Assembly: GCF_000237925.1 (NCBI RefSeq)
Contig: NW_017386009.1
Location: forward strand, 124,001 to 188,000
Source of the DNA: Schistosoma mansoni
Lineage: Eukaryota > Platyhelminthes > Trematoda > Strigeidida > Schistosomatidae
DNA length: 64,000 bases
Direction: 5' to 3'
The translations under genes and the position numbers were made by a program. Every line of letters begins with the position of its first letter. Positions within the stretch are counted from its first letter, which is position 1. This document shows positions 36,541 to 48,709 of this stretch, piece by piece. The notes under the pieces are model-generated. The model was not told the origin of the DNA, searched no databases, and saw nothing but the letters and a program-made list of their open reading frames with translations.

Positions 36541-37078
36541 ATGTATGTTTATGCATTACTTAGTAGTATTTGTTATTTAGTGAATGAAAATACAAGTGGT
36601 GACAATCGAATGTATTTGAAAACAAAATGACAGAACAACTTGTTAAAATCGTCTCAGACTTCATTGTACTTTTGTTTCCACACAAATCATTAGTTGTTCT
36701 TATGAAAAGTAACCGCGAATGATAACAAAAGCTGTATAAAGATAATCAATTGTTAGAATGCGACATGCATGCAACACCAGTTTAGAAAAAGCATGGTAAT
36801 AAAAAATATAACCTTAAGAATTAAGATTACGCAACTCGGAGAGAAAGTTTTCGAAGACTGGAATATTCAATGATTGACGAGAGAAAGAGAGAGACTGTAT
36901 GGATAATTTTGGCTTATCTTAGTCAGGTCTGAAGGTTTCACTTATTTGACGAAGAGGCAATCCTGATGCTTTTGGCAAGTTTTCACTAACTTCGAGGGAT
37001 TTCAGACATAAATATTCATAAAATGGTCCATTCTGAAGTTTCTAATTAGCACTTTATTTTTTATAACCATGCAGATTA

Positions 37079-37469
37079 CTTACTTACTTACACCTGTTAC
37101 TCCCAATGGAGCATAGGCAGCCGACTAGCATTCTCCAACCCACTCTGTCCTGAGCCTTCCTTTCTAGTCCTGTCCAGTTTTTTTTTCATTCGTCTCATGT
37201 CTGTCTCCATTTCTCGACGTAATGTGTTCTTTGGTCTTCCTCTTCTCCTTTGGCCTTGAGGATTCCATGTGAGGGCTTGTTTTGTTACGCAGTTGGGTGA
37301 CTTCCTCAGTCTGTGTCCTATCCACTTCCAGCGCTCCTCCTGTAGCTCTTCCGGGGGCTACTGTCGGTCACAAGCCCGGGTAAAGGAGGAGGGTTGGGCA
37401 TGGGGTTAGCAACCCCATCCCGTAGAAAACCAACTCGCTAAAAAAACGCTAACCAGAAAAATTATTCAG
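37079..37469 (-). mobile_element. RTE insertion: 3' end joined to inverted 5' UTR
   Basis: About 391 bp flanked by a perfect 13-bp duplication, ACCATGCAGATTA, at 37066-37078 and 37470-37482. The left part (37079 to about 37330) is the RTE 3' end on the minus strand with its (TTAC)n tail complement; the right part (about 37332-37469) is the 5' UTR on the plus strand, ending AAAATTATTCAG. The left arm has the empty site at about 18095-18107. One insertion event with internal inversion, as in twin priming, explains it. Confidence 0.85.
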
Positions 37470-37482
37470 ACCATGCAGATTA

Positions 37483-39050
37483 TTGCTTATGAATTATCTT
37501 GAACTAAAAATGTGTGAAACAACCTACGTAATCAATCCTCCACAGAAGTAGTTGAAATAATTCATCCACAATGTAGTATTCAATGAAGAAGGAATATTAT
37601 TTAGATTATTGGTAACCATGATCTGAGTGAAGGATAGTAACATGAAAGCTGTTGAAAATGAAAATGAGAACTGATGTTTCAGAAGTGATTTTCATTTATC
37701 GTTAACTATCTCCAGTTGCATTATTTCTGAAGCTGATGTTCATGTAAATTAGTTTACTTATCACATTGGCTACTGATTTGTTGAATCAATTTTTATACCT
37801 TTATCTACTAATTGTATTGGATATTCATTTGCTCAGCACTTGTTTCATATGATAGAACTGGGAATACAAATGTTTATCTTCACTAATATGAATAAGTTTC
37901 TTCATAAATTTACGTATGGGTACTGTAATGAACTTTCAACGTGAAACATAAAATTCACCTATCGACTTCCATTGCACAATGTATTTCATTTCTAGCGATT
38001 CATAAACTATAAACTAACCATATTATCCACCGTTCATTTTCCCAAATGTTTCTGATAATCTTTGCACTGTATAGTGTATTATGTACATGATTGAATGAAG
38101 GGATTTTGTTGGTTTTTAGGAAACACCTATTCCGAAGGTTTTTAGCAGCCTCGTTGTCATTTCCGATATACCTTTCATGTATTGTCTACCATATGGTATG
38201 GTATACCATATAGCTAGAAAAACATTTGTAAAACAATTACAAGTTATTGAAGTCAGTATTTTATGATGACTGCCCTGAATCATTTGCTACTACTGCGCCC
38301 TAACGAAGTTATAATTTACCCTTGTTGGTCAGGATAATTTTGCATTGGTTTTCAGAAGATTCAGACACCATCCAGACTTTCAAGTGACAACCCAAACAGT
38401 GCATCTCAATCCCGCTCCACAAGAGAACCAGACACTAAATGGGCTTCAACTCTACAATCTGGACAGTAAGGCTCAATCCTGAGGTGGAACCACACAGCTA
38501 TCATGCACCATGGTGGACCACCCTAACGCACAATGCTGGAACTTAACATTGTTAACGTGCTGTCGTTACTAGATGTCAGCAATCCTTTAGAAATGGAGGT
38601 AGTAGGACACATAGAGTCTCTGAACATTCTCAGATCGTAGAAGACATGTTTCATGAACATACAGAAGTGCTATCACTGACATATTATGATCCCGAACGTT
38701 TACGGCAAAACTAACAACAAGACTACTTCAAAGATAGGTCAGACTGACTTCTTCGGCTTCCACCATACATTCATGGATCCTATCTATCACGTCAACACCA
38801 ACATCGATACAGTTATTCGGATATTTAAACTTTGTAACTACTCCAAACAGACAATCATAACAAGTGAGTTCAGTTACAAGCTCCAATCAGTCTTACAAGA
38901 GCAATTCTCATTTTGACGATTCAAAGTACATACATACATAAGGACACTAATTCCTACCATGTTGATTGTGACTGTGATAACTCTTTTATTATCACACAGT
39001 AAGAGTATCACCTGTGTGATCAATATCAAATAATCTTTCTACAGGGGATA
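37483..39050. other. Arm sequence, no assigned gene
   Basis: Matches the left arm to about 38100. From about 38330 to 38915 it is GC-richer with one open stretch (38686-38916, 76 residues) of unknown family, possibly from an unidentified retroelement. Confidence 0.3.
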
Positions 39051-39059
39051 TGTTTAACT

Positions 39060-39185
39060 AGTCACCAATTACTTACTTCATGGTTTTCTTTATAAGGTCA
39101 ACGATAGCTGAGATAAAGAGGAAGGATGAGATTTGAAAGCCCTGTCTAATCCCACAGCAATGGATGGAGGTTATTGTATGCTCTT
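39060..39185 (-). mobile_element. LINE RT fragment, probably not SR2
   Basis: The reverse strand reads CGIRQGFQISSFLFISAIVD, which fits the RT motif (G-x-RQG-x-x-(S/L)SPFLF). The neighbouring residues differ from the SR2-like copies, suggesting another non-LTR family. Only about 40 residues are present. Confidence 0.5.
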
Positions 39186-39238
39186 AATCTATTTGGAGTA
39201 TTTTTTTTCAGAGTTTTCAAGATGTTGATGAAGCTCTT

Positions 39239-39640
39239 TTGGACATTGCTCTTCAAAAGTCATACCGACAACATAGTCATCTCCAAACAATTCATAGAAT
39301 AACTGATATCACTGAACATAAATATTTTTGGAATTTAGTGAGTGTAATAGTACTCAAAAATTTAGTTGAAAACGATAAGCTAGTTTCTTGTTCAGATTTA
39401 TTGTTTCACGATTCTACTCAACCTGATAGACGTGATGGAAGGCAGCAGTATAGATAAGTCTAAATAATCCATTAATGGTTGGTGTATATGTTATGTAAAC
39501 TTTTCTTATGAATATGGACGACATTCGTTTCATTCCGAGATGTCACAGCACTGTCTGTTCCTCAAATATTTACAAACTATACAGTTACCTTCTTTGGTAG
39601 AAATACCCCGACACACAGTCCTGGAAGTCTTTGGATTTCA
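39239..39640 (+). other. Open segment shared with the left arm
   Basis: Contains VSVIVLKNLVENDKLVS and LLFHDSTQPD, nearly the same as the reverse strand at 13300-13450. A following MNMDDIRFIP stretch at about 39509 is also shared. Possible remnant of a gene or unknown element; the product is not recognised. Confidence 0.3.
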
Positions 39641-40403
39641 CTTATTTGTGTTCAACCTACTTCACAGATCACTTAACTGACAGCGAGCTTCCTACTTCTG
39701 TTGTTTCAGAGGAGCTTAAAAGGTCTCCGAGAAAGGTCGAATTCTGAAAAATTCACAAATTTTCACTTAACATGACAGAAAGCATGAAATAGTTTAGGAA
39801 TCCAAAGTAATATGACGGTGGATCATGAACCAAACGAAAGCGCATAATATATGAAATCATCAGAGACAAAACTAAATGTTGGTATTTTACAAGCATTAAA
39901 TTAAATGAAATACTGTCCTCAAGTTAACCTTCCATTTGTCGTGGTGACTTCTTTATTTCTCTATTCACATGATGTTTGAAAATGTAATGTATTTATGTAA
40001 TACCTTAAGATTTGTTAGGTAACCACACTTATCAAAGAAGAGTCGTTCTCCAACAGTTTGTAAGTATTAATGTCGTATAAGCAACTTATGAACATCTTTC
40101 ATAGTTGAAATACAAAAACTGAAACTTGAATAGAGTAAGGTGATATGACATGTAATAGCTTAATCAATTGGAATGCGAATGACATATGACAATGAGTAGT
40201 ATTTCGGCTTCAGAGTAATTACTGACTAATGAAGTGTTAAGCGTCCTGTTGGTTATCATTGAAGCTTCATAATATTTGCACTTAAAATGAATAAATATTG
40301 GTTTGCACTGACTGCAGCCGCACCTAAATCCTAATCCCTAGCTGTTTTCCTAGTTATCGATGAATATCTGTTGGGATAAAATTGTCTTTGTGTCATTTTG
40401 CAG

Positions 40404-40572
40404 CAATCATCAACTCTTCATCACGTCTGTTAATGATACTGATTCTAATAAGAGATTTAATCAACGATTAAGGATGGCGTCGGATTTATTTACAAGAACT
40501 ACCAGATGGAGAGAAATAATTGATGGTGGAATGAAGGAGAACTTTCCGTACTGGTCTAGTTACTTAAAATGA
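40404..40572 (+). CDS. Candidate terminal exon, hypothetical
   Basis: A pyrimidine-rich cag acceptor precedes an open stretch of 56 residues ending RWREIIDGGMKENFPYWSS plus four residues and TGA. AATAAA overlaps the stop (40572-40577) and a second lies near 40639. The composition looks coding (charged, no low complexity) and differs from the repeats around it. No upstream exon can be proven; the shared open segments at 39239-39640 are candidates. The left-arm homologue would fall in the N gap. Family unknown; it may equally be a chance open frame. Confidence 0.3.
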
Positions 40573-40639
40573 ATAAAAGATTAAATGGACCGACTGAAGA
40601 ATAAAACAAATTATGCAAATGTATTTTGCATTCTGTAAT

Positions 40640-41780
40640 AAACGCAACTTTCATAATCCTTCAAAAATAATCAGACTACTTGAAAGTAGTATACTGCAGA
40701 GATGTTATATTTTACATTAAGTAGTTATAATTTCATATTCAATCATAATAAATGTGAATAAATAGGGATGTTAAGTCGTAAGTAGGTGAATATGTTGGAG
40801 GGTTTGGGTCAGATCTGATGTTGTATATGTTATGTGCAATCAAATACAGAAGTGACATCAGTGTGTATAAGCATCAAAAAGTATCATTCATGTGTCTAAT
40901 TCGAACAGTAAGTAATCAGTCATGTGAATCTCTCATTATTTATTGTTAGTAATGAAGATTCCAAGAGTTTTCTGAGACCTGACCTATAATGTTGAAGTCA
41001 ACGTTACATTCTGATTAAGGAATTGATGCAGAATGTTTGTCTGCTGAATTTCATCAACTAAAAGAAAGACTCTCATATGTTAACAATCTCTAGAAATATT
41101 TTACGCACCACCCTGACATTCATTGAATATTATATTATTGATACAATGTAGAATTCCCAGCGCAAAATATTTTACTTCTTGATCGATCCTGATGATAAAT
41201 ATTAAGTTTTCCCAAGTCAGAGGTTAGCATCTCGAGAATCAACATCTGAATAGTGTCCATTCTTTTCCATGAATATTGCTAGCAATCACATCGTCTCTGA
41301 GCGTTTTTGAAACTCGTACAGTGAAAGGTTGCAAACGTTTCATAATGGCACCTAAATTAGTTAACTAATTAACAGATACAATGATGTGTTAAAACAAACT
41401 GTTATAAACGGTAGGATACTTGTTATAACTCTAAGGTTTCTTGTTATAACAATCATTTCACTTTTTACACGTATGTGGGACGTTAATTTACCTTAGACCT
41501 TACCTTACACTAGATTCCCACTCAATGTCTATTCTACAGGAATTCAACTCAACTCAGATCAAGAACACGAGATTAGCATGACTAGAACGTCAATATATTT
41601 CCACACCAAAATCCAACACCATCCAACAACAAGGAACGGTCAATCAATAATAATAAGAAGAATAGGAAAATATATAACACATATAAAACCTGTCACACTA
41701 TCCACATGTCTGACTCAGCAAACCAACCATTCACTATCATTCTCGCTCACACATCACAAACAGAAACTGATAATTATTAT
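40640..41780. other. No recognised feature
   Basis: About 1.1 kb of AT-rich sequence lacking any gene or repeat I can name. Confidence 0.3.
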
Positions 41781-41784
41781 AATC

Positions 41785-42155
41785 AGAAAGGGGTTTTGTG
41801 GAGATTTAGTATTTTCATAGTTGAAAGGGTGAGTCAATTGAAGCTAGATCACCATGGAAAACCTGGAAGCACTGCACGGCCATTTCGTTCTATTGTGGGA
41901 CTCCTCAGCAGTGCGCATCCACGTCGTGGATTGGTTGGAGTTAGACATAAAACACCATCGGATGCCAGCTTAGTGGTCTATCGGTTAAGTGCTCTGGCGC
42001 GAGACTGGTAGGACCTGGGTTCAAATCTTACGAGGTGGGTTCGTGGATGCGCACTTCTCCAGAGTCCCACAATAGGACGAAACGGCCATCCAGTGCTTCC
42101 AGGTCTCCCCTGTTGGTCTAGCTCCAAATGACTCACGCTTTCAACTATATAAATC
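41785..42155 (+). mobile_element. H2 foldback element with inverted hammerhead halves
   Basis: Left end AAGGGGTTTTGTGGAGATTT is the inverse of the normal H2 3' end. An inverted hammerhead half (41865-41925) is joined to a forward tRNA-like head (about 41960-42030) and a forward hammerhead region (42040-42100). The inverted core keeps CTGAGGA but has changes in stem II and at the cleavage triplet; the forward core is mutated. Confidence 0.75.
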
Positions 42156-43204
42156 TGATAACTTGGTAAAATATTTAGATTGCAGGAACAGGTAACCCAG
42201 ATACTCTAGCAGGCTGCAATTGTTATAATATTTGCTATCACAACTATTGGTTAGTTTCAGCGAATCCATCCTATCGATGTAGTTCTATCATGACAGTGAA
42301 ATATATTTCAGTCTTTCATAGGTGAAGAGATGAAGCTTCCACAAATTATAGCAGTCTGATCGAATATAACTTATTTACCTCACTAACCATCGGTAAACCA
42401 CCAAAATATTTTGATGGGATTTATTACACAAATGAACTGACCTACATGATACAAAAAGATAATCATCACATTGACAACTAAATGTTAATTTATTCTGTGT
42501 ACACTTCTGATTGAAAATTAAAGCAAGGTGATAGACTAAATGTTGAAATTACAAGTCTATGGGACAAGTTAAAATGTCACATGATAGTTTAATAGTATTT
42601 TATCAACAATAATGCAAATTTCGGCCGAAATTCAATCCTCATCAGTAGTCTTCGTTTGATCTGAACAACATGTTTGTGATGATCCGATTTTTCCAATTTT
42701 AGATATACAAATCATCAGAAATGAGAAAAGCAAGTAAACACCATGAATGATTCCAAAACTGAAGCACAAATAGATCAGTATGGTTTTATAATATTGCACA
42801 AGTATATTCAATGCATCAGCACATCCCTGTATATGTTAAATAAAAGAAACTACACAATGTTATGTAATTATGTATGGTTGTAAAGATACAAATGTTTAGT
42901 GCAAAGTATGCCATGTCATATTTAAAAAAAGTGAATGAACCACCTATGTGGCCATAAAGAACGAAGTTTTGTCGGGTTGATTTCAACATTCGTTTATGAG
43001 TCATGGAAAGTAGTCAGTGAATAATGAATAGTCGGTAAGCTTGAAATGAGAATGTTGAATGTGATTTATGGAATTTAGTTTTATTGAATAACACACTGAA
43101 ACTCTTCTATGCAACACGTTACGGTCATCGCTTATAAAGGTGTATTTAGTAAGATACGGCAGTAAATAAAAGAATCAAATATTTTCCTTTCTTTTGGAAT
43201 TGTA

Positions 43205-43510
43205 AGCAAAGATGGATGGTGGTTAGCAGTGCAATCCAGGACGCGCGTTTCGTCCTATTTGGGACTCGTCAGCTGGATGTACCTGTATCTGAGTTGATGT
43301 TCACTCTGGGACTCGAACCCATCACCTTGCACTTCAAACGCCATCGCGTTATCCACTCGGCTACTTAGTCCATCTTTGCTTAAAATGCTTGTGAATTAAG
43401 GCTATATCGAGTCAATACGCACAATATGCACATATGCCAATTAGAGACTGACCAGTTGAAGTCCTAACATGTCGATGGGAAGATTCAAAGAAACAATACT
43501 AAATGAATTT
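43205..43510 (-). mobile_element. H1 SINE in TSP-B' intron 5
   Basis: Reverse-strand hammerhead and tRNA-like part (43205-43375) followed by an inverted H1 tail (CCATCTTTGCTT to AAACAATACTAAATG), so both ends are H1 termini. It has no counterpart at the matching left-arm place. Confidence 0.8.
43231..43285 (-). ncRNA. Type I hammerhead ribozyme motif (H1 copy), best preserved
   Basis: Core CTGACGA, stem II GTCC/GGAC with a CAAATA loop, GAAAC, short stem III and GTC cleavage triplet are all present. Stem I pairs ATCCAG with CTGGAT perfectly. This matches the schistosome Sm-alpha hammerhead described in the literature. It sits antisense to RTE sequence but in the sense direction of TSP-B', so it would be in the TSP-B' pre-mRNA intron. 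Confidence 0.85.
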
Positions 43511-44034
43511 CTTTTGGAATGGTTATTTAAATAGATCAAACATGAAATGTATTTCCTTTGAAATCTCTGCTAATATGTCCACAAAACTGATTCATTTGTA
43601 TCGAAGATGTACATGATGTGATTAGGTGGAGCTTTTACAATGACTAAATTGATGAATGTGATACTTTTTTGAAAGACAGACTATGAGATATAAATGTCCT
43701 AAAGAAGTCAGCAAACGGAATCACTGAGGATGTATGTAACAACTCACTTAGGATAGTAGCTACTTCTACAAGCCTGAACTAGCAGTAAACCATAAAGTAT
43801 ATCATAAACTCTTGTATTGTTGGAGAAAATCTATGAAAAGTGTCATTTTCGTAGTTTACATGATGGACTGACTTTAATTAATCAACCAATGAAAATAAGG
43901 AAACCATCAGTTATCCGTTTCGTACTACAATGAGACACTTTGACCGTCCACATACACTTCTTTATTAAGGAAAAAAGGCGAAATGATGGGGTATGTTGGT
44001 GAACATCTTCCAGTATCATAGATTTATATACATA

Positions 44035-44365
44035 CATATAACTCCGCCTGTAGCTCCTCCAAGGTCTACTGCCGTTCCCAAACCTTGATAAAGGAGAAGG
44101 GTTGAGCATGGGGTTAGCGACCCCATCCCTTAGCAAAACGAACTCGCTAAAAAACGTTAACCAGAAAAAATTATTCGAACCATTTACACTCTGCCCTGGG
44201 AGTTAAAGGAATAATAATGACGTCTCATGATGACAACCGAGTTCCTTCGGAAGTCATGAGGCCGATGTACCTCCTAGCAACCAGAGCGACAATCTTTATA
44301 GGTACATGGAGTATCCGGACAATGTGGGAGACCGGAAGAGTCTTCCAAATTGCTGCAGAAAAAAA
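44035..44365 (+). mobile_element. SR2-like RTE LINE, 5' UTR and start of endonuclease
   Basis: Forward-strand counterpart of 11870-12170: 5' UTR (CCGCCTGTAGCTCCTCC onward), CGTTAACCAGAAAAAATTATTC, then the frame with MYLLATRATIFIGTWSIRTM and WETGRVFQIAAE. It stops inside the endonuclease. Old, since it is shared by both arms. Confidence 0.75.
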
Positions 44366-45229
44366 ATATATATATGCTCTTTGTTCTCACTCTTCCAGAA
44401 TTATACTCCGAAAATATAAAATATTTTCAGTTAACTACACTCAATTCAAATGACTTATGTGGGTGGCTTTGATTTCCAACATCAGAACTCAATGAAACTT
44501 ATGAGTTGGTATTAAATATTTGATCTCTAGTTCTTTTGAAATCTCTCAGCACACTGTTATTCAAAGTGTTTTTATGTAAACTTTCGTCCTATTAGGGCGC
44601 CTTATTTCCCAGTCCTTATCCTGTATCCTACTTTATAAATTGACGTATATTGATTTTCAGTATAGAGTTGTAGAGATTATCGAGTTTTGATTGAGATCAT
44701 GAATCGATCAATGTCAGACCACCATTGAAAACTTGACAGCATTGGACGATCTTTTCGATCGAGTTTACTTATTCGAATATACATAAAATTAAATTCCGAT
44801 AAATAGAACAACGTCGACAAGATATATATATATGCAACAAGGAAGTGAGGTTCTCAGCATGTTCATTTTCAGCATCAGTAAACTTCAGACCGAACATTAC
44901 AAATGAACAATCGTCAGGCGGTTCCAGATAACTGTGAAAACAATAGTAATTTACTATGTCGTTATGACCAATCGAATTGTTGAAAACAGAATGCACTATG
45001 AATATGAACGAAGCTTGTTGAATCTTAATGTAACTGGATAGTTCGAGCGATGGACATCACTTGGTCATTGTAGCATGGATATCATTCTATCTTTGTTGAC
45101 AATAACGTGCAGAGATGTCTCATCAAACATTTATTCAGAAATTGACCTATTTCATGTTGAATATATCTCTCCTAACCATAGAGTTTCTAATGGCTTCATA
45201 TATATTTAGAGTGTTTTACAACAATGAAA

Positions 45230-45530
45230 TACTTTCATAGTTGAAATCATGAGTCAATTGAACCTAGACCACCATGGAAACCCTGGAAGCACTGGACGGC
45301 CGTTTCTTTTTTTTATGGGACTCCTCAATAGTGCACATGCACGATCCCGCACTCGCGAGATTCGAACTCAGGACCTACCAGTCTCGCGCCAGAGCACTTA
45401 ACCGATAATAGGACAAAACGGCTGGCCAGTGCTTCCAGGTTTTCCAAGGTGGTCTATCTTCAATTGAATCATGATTTCAACTATGAAAATACTAAATTCT
45501 CCACGAAACCCCTTCTGATCTATAATCAAA
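45230..45530 (-). mobile_element. H2 foldback element next to TSP-B' exon 5
   Basis: Reverse-strand tail, hammerhead and tRNA-like head to about 45405, then an opposite-strand 3' half ending CCACGAAACCCCTTCTG. It lies about 15-20 bp inside the intron from the exon 5 donor. Absent from the left arm. The hammerhead stem II and loop are degraded. Confidence 0.75.
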
Positions 45531-46283
45531 TCTTTACTTACCAGTGAATATGGTTTTATTCCAGATAAACATGAAGTCGGTATAAGTTGTTTAACATGTG
45601 AATAATCATTCGATGAATCTGCACCACAACAATGGAACTATATTTAAAGGGGTTAACAAATCTACCGATGTTTTATTCACTTACTGTTTTTTGTAAATTA
45701 TCAAATTCCATTTGATAACAAAGATTTGTCCAATATGTTTTAACACTCATATTCAACGAACGATGAGCTTCAGTGAAGAACTGTATACGTGAAAATGATA
45801 GAAGTTTATAGGACGAAGTAAGACTTCAACTCACTTGATCTTTCATTAACTTGGATGATGTTGCTATGCCTATTTCAATAAGCATAACAATAGTCAGAGT
45901 ACACAGATACTAAATGTAAATGTTGGAATGAAAATACACCATGCACATTAATATTTCAATGGTTACTAGATACATGATCATGTTTCTTTCATTCAATATT
46001 CCTAATATTCCAATACATGCAGCTAATATACTGAGACTTCCTGAGAATGTAGCAGTTGGAAAGATGGGTGGTATGGTCGCCTGCAAAATCCTTTTACATC
46101 AAAAAGTTTGGTTGGTAGTTTCATACCGAATGCAATCACAATAATGCCAAATGTCTATATTACATAATAATAAAGAATGAAGTGAATATAACAGAAATAA
46201 ACAAACATTCCACTTACAATGAAAAGACAGTTGAAGAAAACGAACAGTTTTGTTGAATGTCGTCCAAGTATTGGCAAATTCAT

Positions 46284-47900
46284 AGTTTTGAACTGAATGT
46301 TACTGTAAGGGATCGCCACAAGAGTTTCGTTCTCTTCCTGAAAACGCGATTCTAGTTGACTGGTTTCACACTGAATCCCGTTTATGTTTTATTATTGACA
46401 TACAGCAGGCTTTCAATAGGACTCCATAGATAATTGTGTCATTACTTTTTTTATTTCCAACTAACATAGTTTGAGTAAAAGGGATGAAAAGGAATGAATT
46501 AAGCCTACGCATGACAAATGAATAAACTTTTGATAGATTGATATGTATACAGTTATGTGTGATGTAGATAATCAATGAAGCAATTCACTATGCAAAACAT
46601 GGTTGTATCTGTATGCTTACACTAATTCTGCTTGCAATACATGTGACTACAAAAGGAATCTAGTTTTTCGATTATATAAATATATTCTGATTTCAATGAT
46701 AACAATAATCATAAATTTTTATACTACTTAATTACTTAGATGATGAAATGAAACATGATTCTAAAGTCAATCAAGACTGAATGATGATTGTTTGATTACC
46801 ATACTTTGTATTATATCGATTGCCAGGGTGCCCTGTTATCATATATAGGATGTGATATGACCGCCTATCAGAGAGCAGCGAATTATCGATGGGAACAGTG
46901 ATACACGATGCCGTATGAGCAGTCTTGAGTACTTATCCGTCCTGCTATCTGCCTAGCACAGACAGTTAAGTCCACAACACCAATAACAGCCTCTGTAATA
47001 TGAATCATTATATTTCAAACATACTGGGTTTATATACCAATCAAACAGACCACATCATTCCATAAAATAGGAAACATTGGTACAAGATTTTGGAAAATGT
47101 GGCTGTGAATAGAAGGAACAGTAATTAATGAACTAGGGATAACTCAAGAATGGTTAATCGTACAGTAATAGTCTATAGGTCAAAGTAAAGCTTATGATAA
47201 GAGGGACACGAATATGAATAGTTCAGGTACTTAGCAATTATACAGTAGGAAATATATATGTACTATATTGGTCCATAAATGGTCCTCAAAAGTTACCATT
47301 CATAATTCTCTTCGAGTTATAACACTTTGTATTCATTGAATTCTAGGTTAACCAAGTGTTCAGTAGGTGAATCTTCATTTTACACTGTACAATATGAAAG
47401 AAAGCCCTTTTATTTATTGATGCATTGATACAATTGAACTTATATACTTATGTAGCTTATGTTGTAGCATTTTCAACTTCATATCACAAAGATGTGACTT
47501 CAAAACTGATGAGACAATGAAATCATGAAGCGATATTTTTTTCACTACTGACTGAATTCGTAAAGAAATTTCTGGGGTTCTATTGAGAATCTCCGACTAT
47601 TTGGACTCAACCGTTTTGGGTATGAAGAGTGTATCCATTGTAGACACTAGAACATGGTAGCATTTTTAACTTCTTATCACAAAGATCTGACTTCAAAACT
47701 GATGAAACACGAAAGATTCACCGTTTTTTGAAGATTCATTTGATTTATAAGTTATATTCATCATAGATTAAAAAATTAAGTCAATGTCATTACATTTTGT
47801 ATATTGGGTCATTTAGATAGTTAACTTTTTTTACTGTTAAAATTGAATCGTATTATAGTCTGAAGCTCAGTGACTGATAACAGTCATATTGTAGTAAACA
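46284..47900. other. TSP-B' upstream region and arm end
   Basis: Matches 8482-9859 upstream of TSP-B and probably holds the promoter, though no specific element can be named. A short block (GCATTTTCAACTTC... to AAAACTGATGA-type sequence) at about 47467-47510 is repeated at 47658-47705, just at the arm boundary. Confidence 0.4.
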
Positions 47901-48195
47901 TGAACAAGGGCGGGGACAATCGAATGTATCTAAGCACAAATTACAGACTATCTCTCTAAATTCTCATAACCATACAGTAAACAGTTAATTTGCAAAATAA
48001 CAATCAATTGTCTTGATCATGACTGTTCCCTCTGAAAATATCAGTCCATCCTCTCTTATTTCATTGTTCATGCATTTTCATACCGATTGCGTTTCATTCC
48101 TGTTCTTTCCTTATCGATCTTCTACCAAAATACATTCCATGTCCGACCATCGCCATATACTACTTATATGTATATAAGTAGATCACACCACAATA
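47900..48195. repeat. R3 300-bp repeat, single copy
   Basis: Reverse orientation relative to 7276-7600, with GGGGACAATCGAATGTATC at the left and the ATATAAGTAGATCACACCAC end at the right. Confidence 0.6.
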
Positions 48196-48709
48196 TTCCA
48201 CAGCTTAACAATGAGCATGAATTAACCGAAGGCATTGGTGTTATATTCAGAGAACCTATACATCACCAATGCATTTGAATTGTATAAGAGTTTTGCAACC
48301 AATTCCTTCAAACTTTGATATCAGTTAATTGTAAGTGATTTGAAAAGATGATTTGTATGTTGTGTTTTAACTCAAATTGTTATCTGCTTTGTTATATTCA
48401 ACTGTTAATCACAAATTGTCTGTATCATATTTCATATATGGACTGAGATTATATAAAAATTTATGAATAGTTTAAGTTAATATCAATGATCATCATCACA
48501 ATCTTCAGATAGAAAGTGAGGTGTTCGAATCTCTTCACTAGTGACTCATAGCTTATCCTGTCAACCCCTATCTTCATGTAATTTAACATTGTACACATTT
48601 TCTATAGTCCTTCCATACTTGTTGTTTTTCTTAAGAATCTTTATTATTGAGAATCTTTCTTGATACTATGATATAAAGTATAAATAACGTCTTTAAGATA
48701 TTAATACCA

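Larger units (their letters stand above)
42632..46283 (-). pseudogene. TSP-B', tetraspanin copy with a 1-bp deletion in exon 2
   Basis: Inverted-arm paralogue of TSP-B with all six exons: 46283-46218, 46154-45967, 45909-45835, 45780-45685, 45637-45542, 42826-42632. Exon 2 is 188 nt instead of 189: near 46086-46115 one base is missing relative to TSP-B, which shifts the frame within the small extracellular loop region. Splice sites and the other exons are intact. The loop keeps CCG, IPTSC and, in the last exon, Gly-Cys; the last exon gives transmembrane segment 4 and a 25-residue hydrophilic tail with a CC pair. Intron 5 (2.7 kb) holds H2, RTE and H1 insertions. Either a young pseudogene or a consensus error; without the deletion it would be 238 aa like TSP-B. 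Confidence 0.8.
31985..47657 (-). repeat. Right arm of large inverted duplication
   Basis: Reverse-complement partner of 8482-24805, carrying TSP-C' and TSP-B' on the minus strand. It contains about 3.2 kb (39641-42856) that corresponds to the left-arm gap, and right-specific insertions such as 37079-37469 and 45230-45530. Confidence 0.85.

Noticed and set aside
8482-47657. Inverted duplication as a mere haplotype misjoin
   Set aside because: Not fully excluded, but both copies are on one contig with unique insertions, empty sites and a distinct 7-kb spacer, which favours a real duplication.
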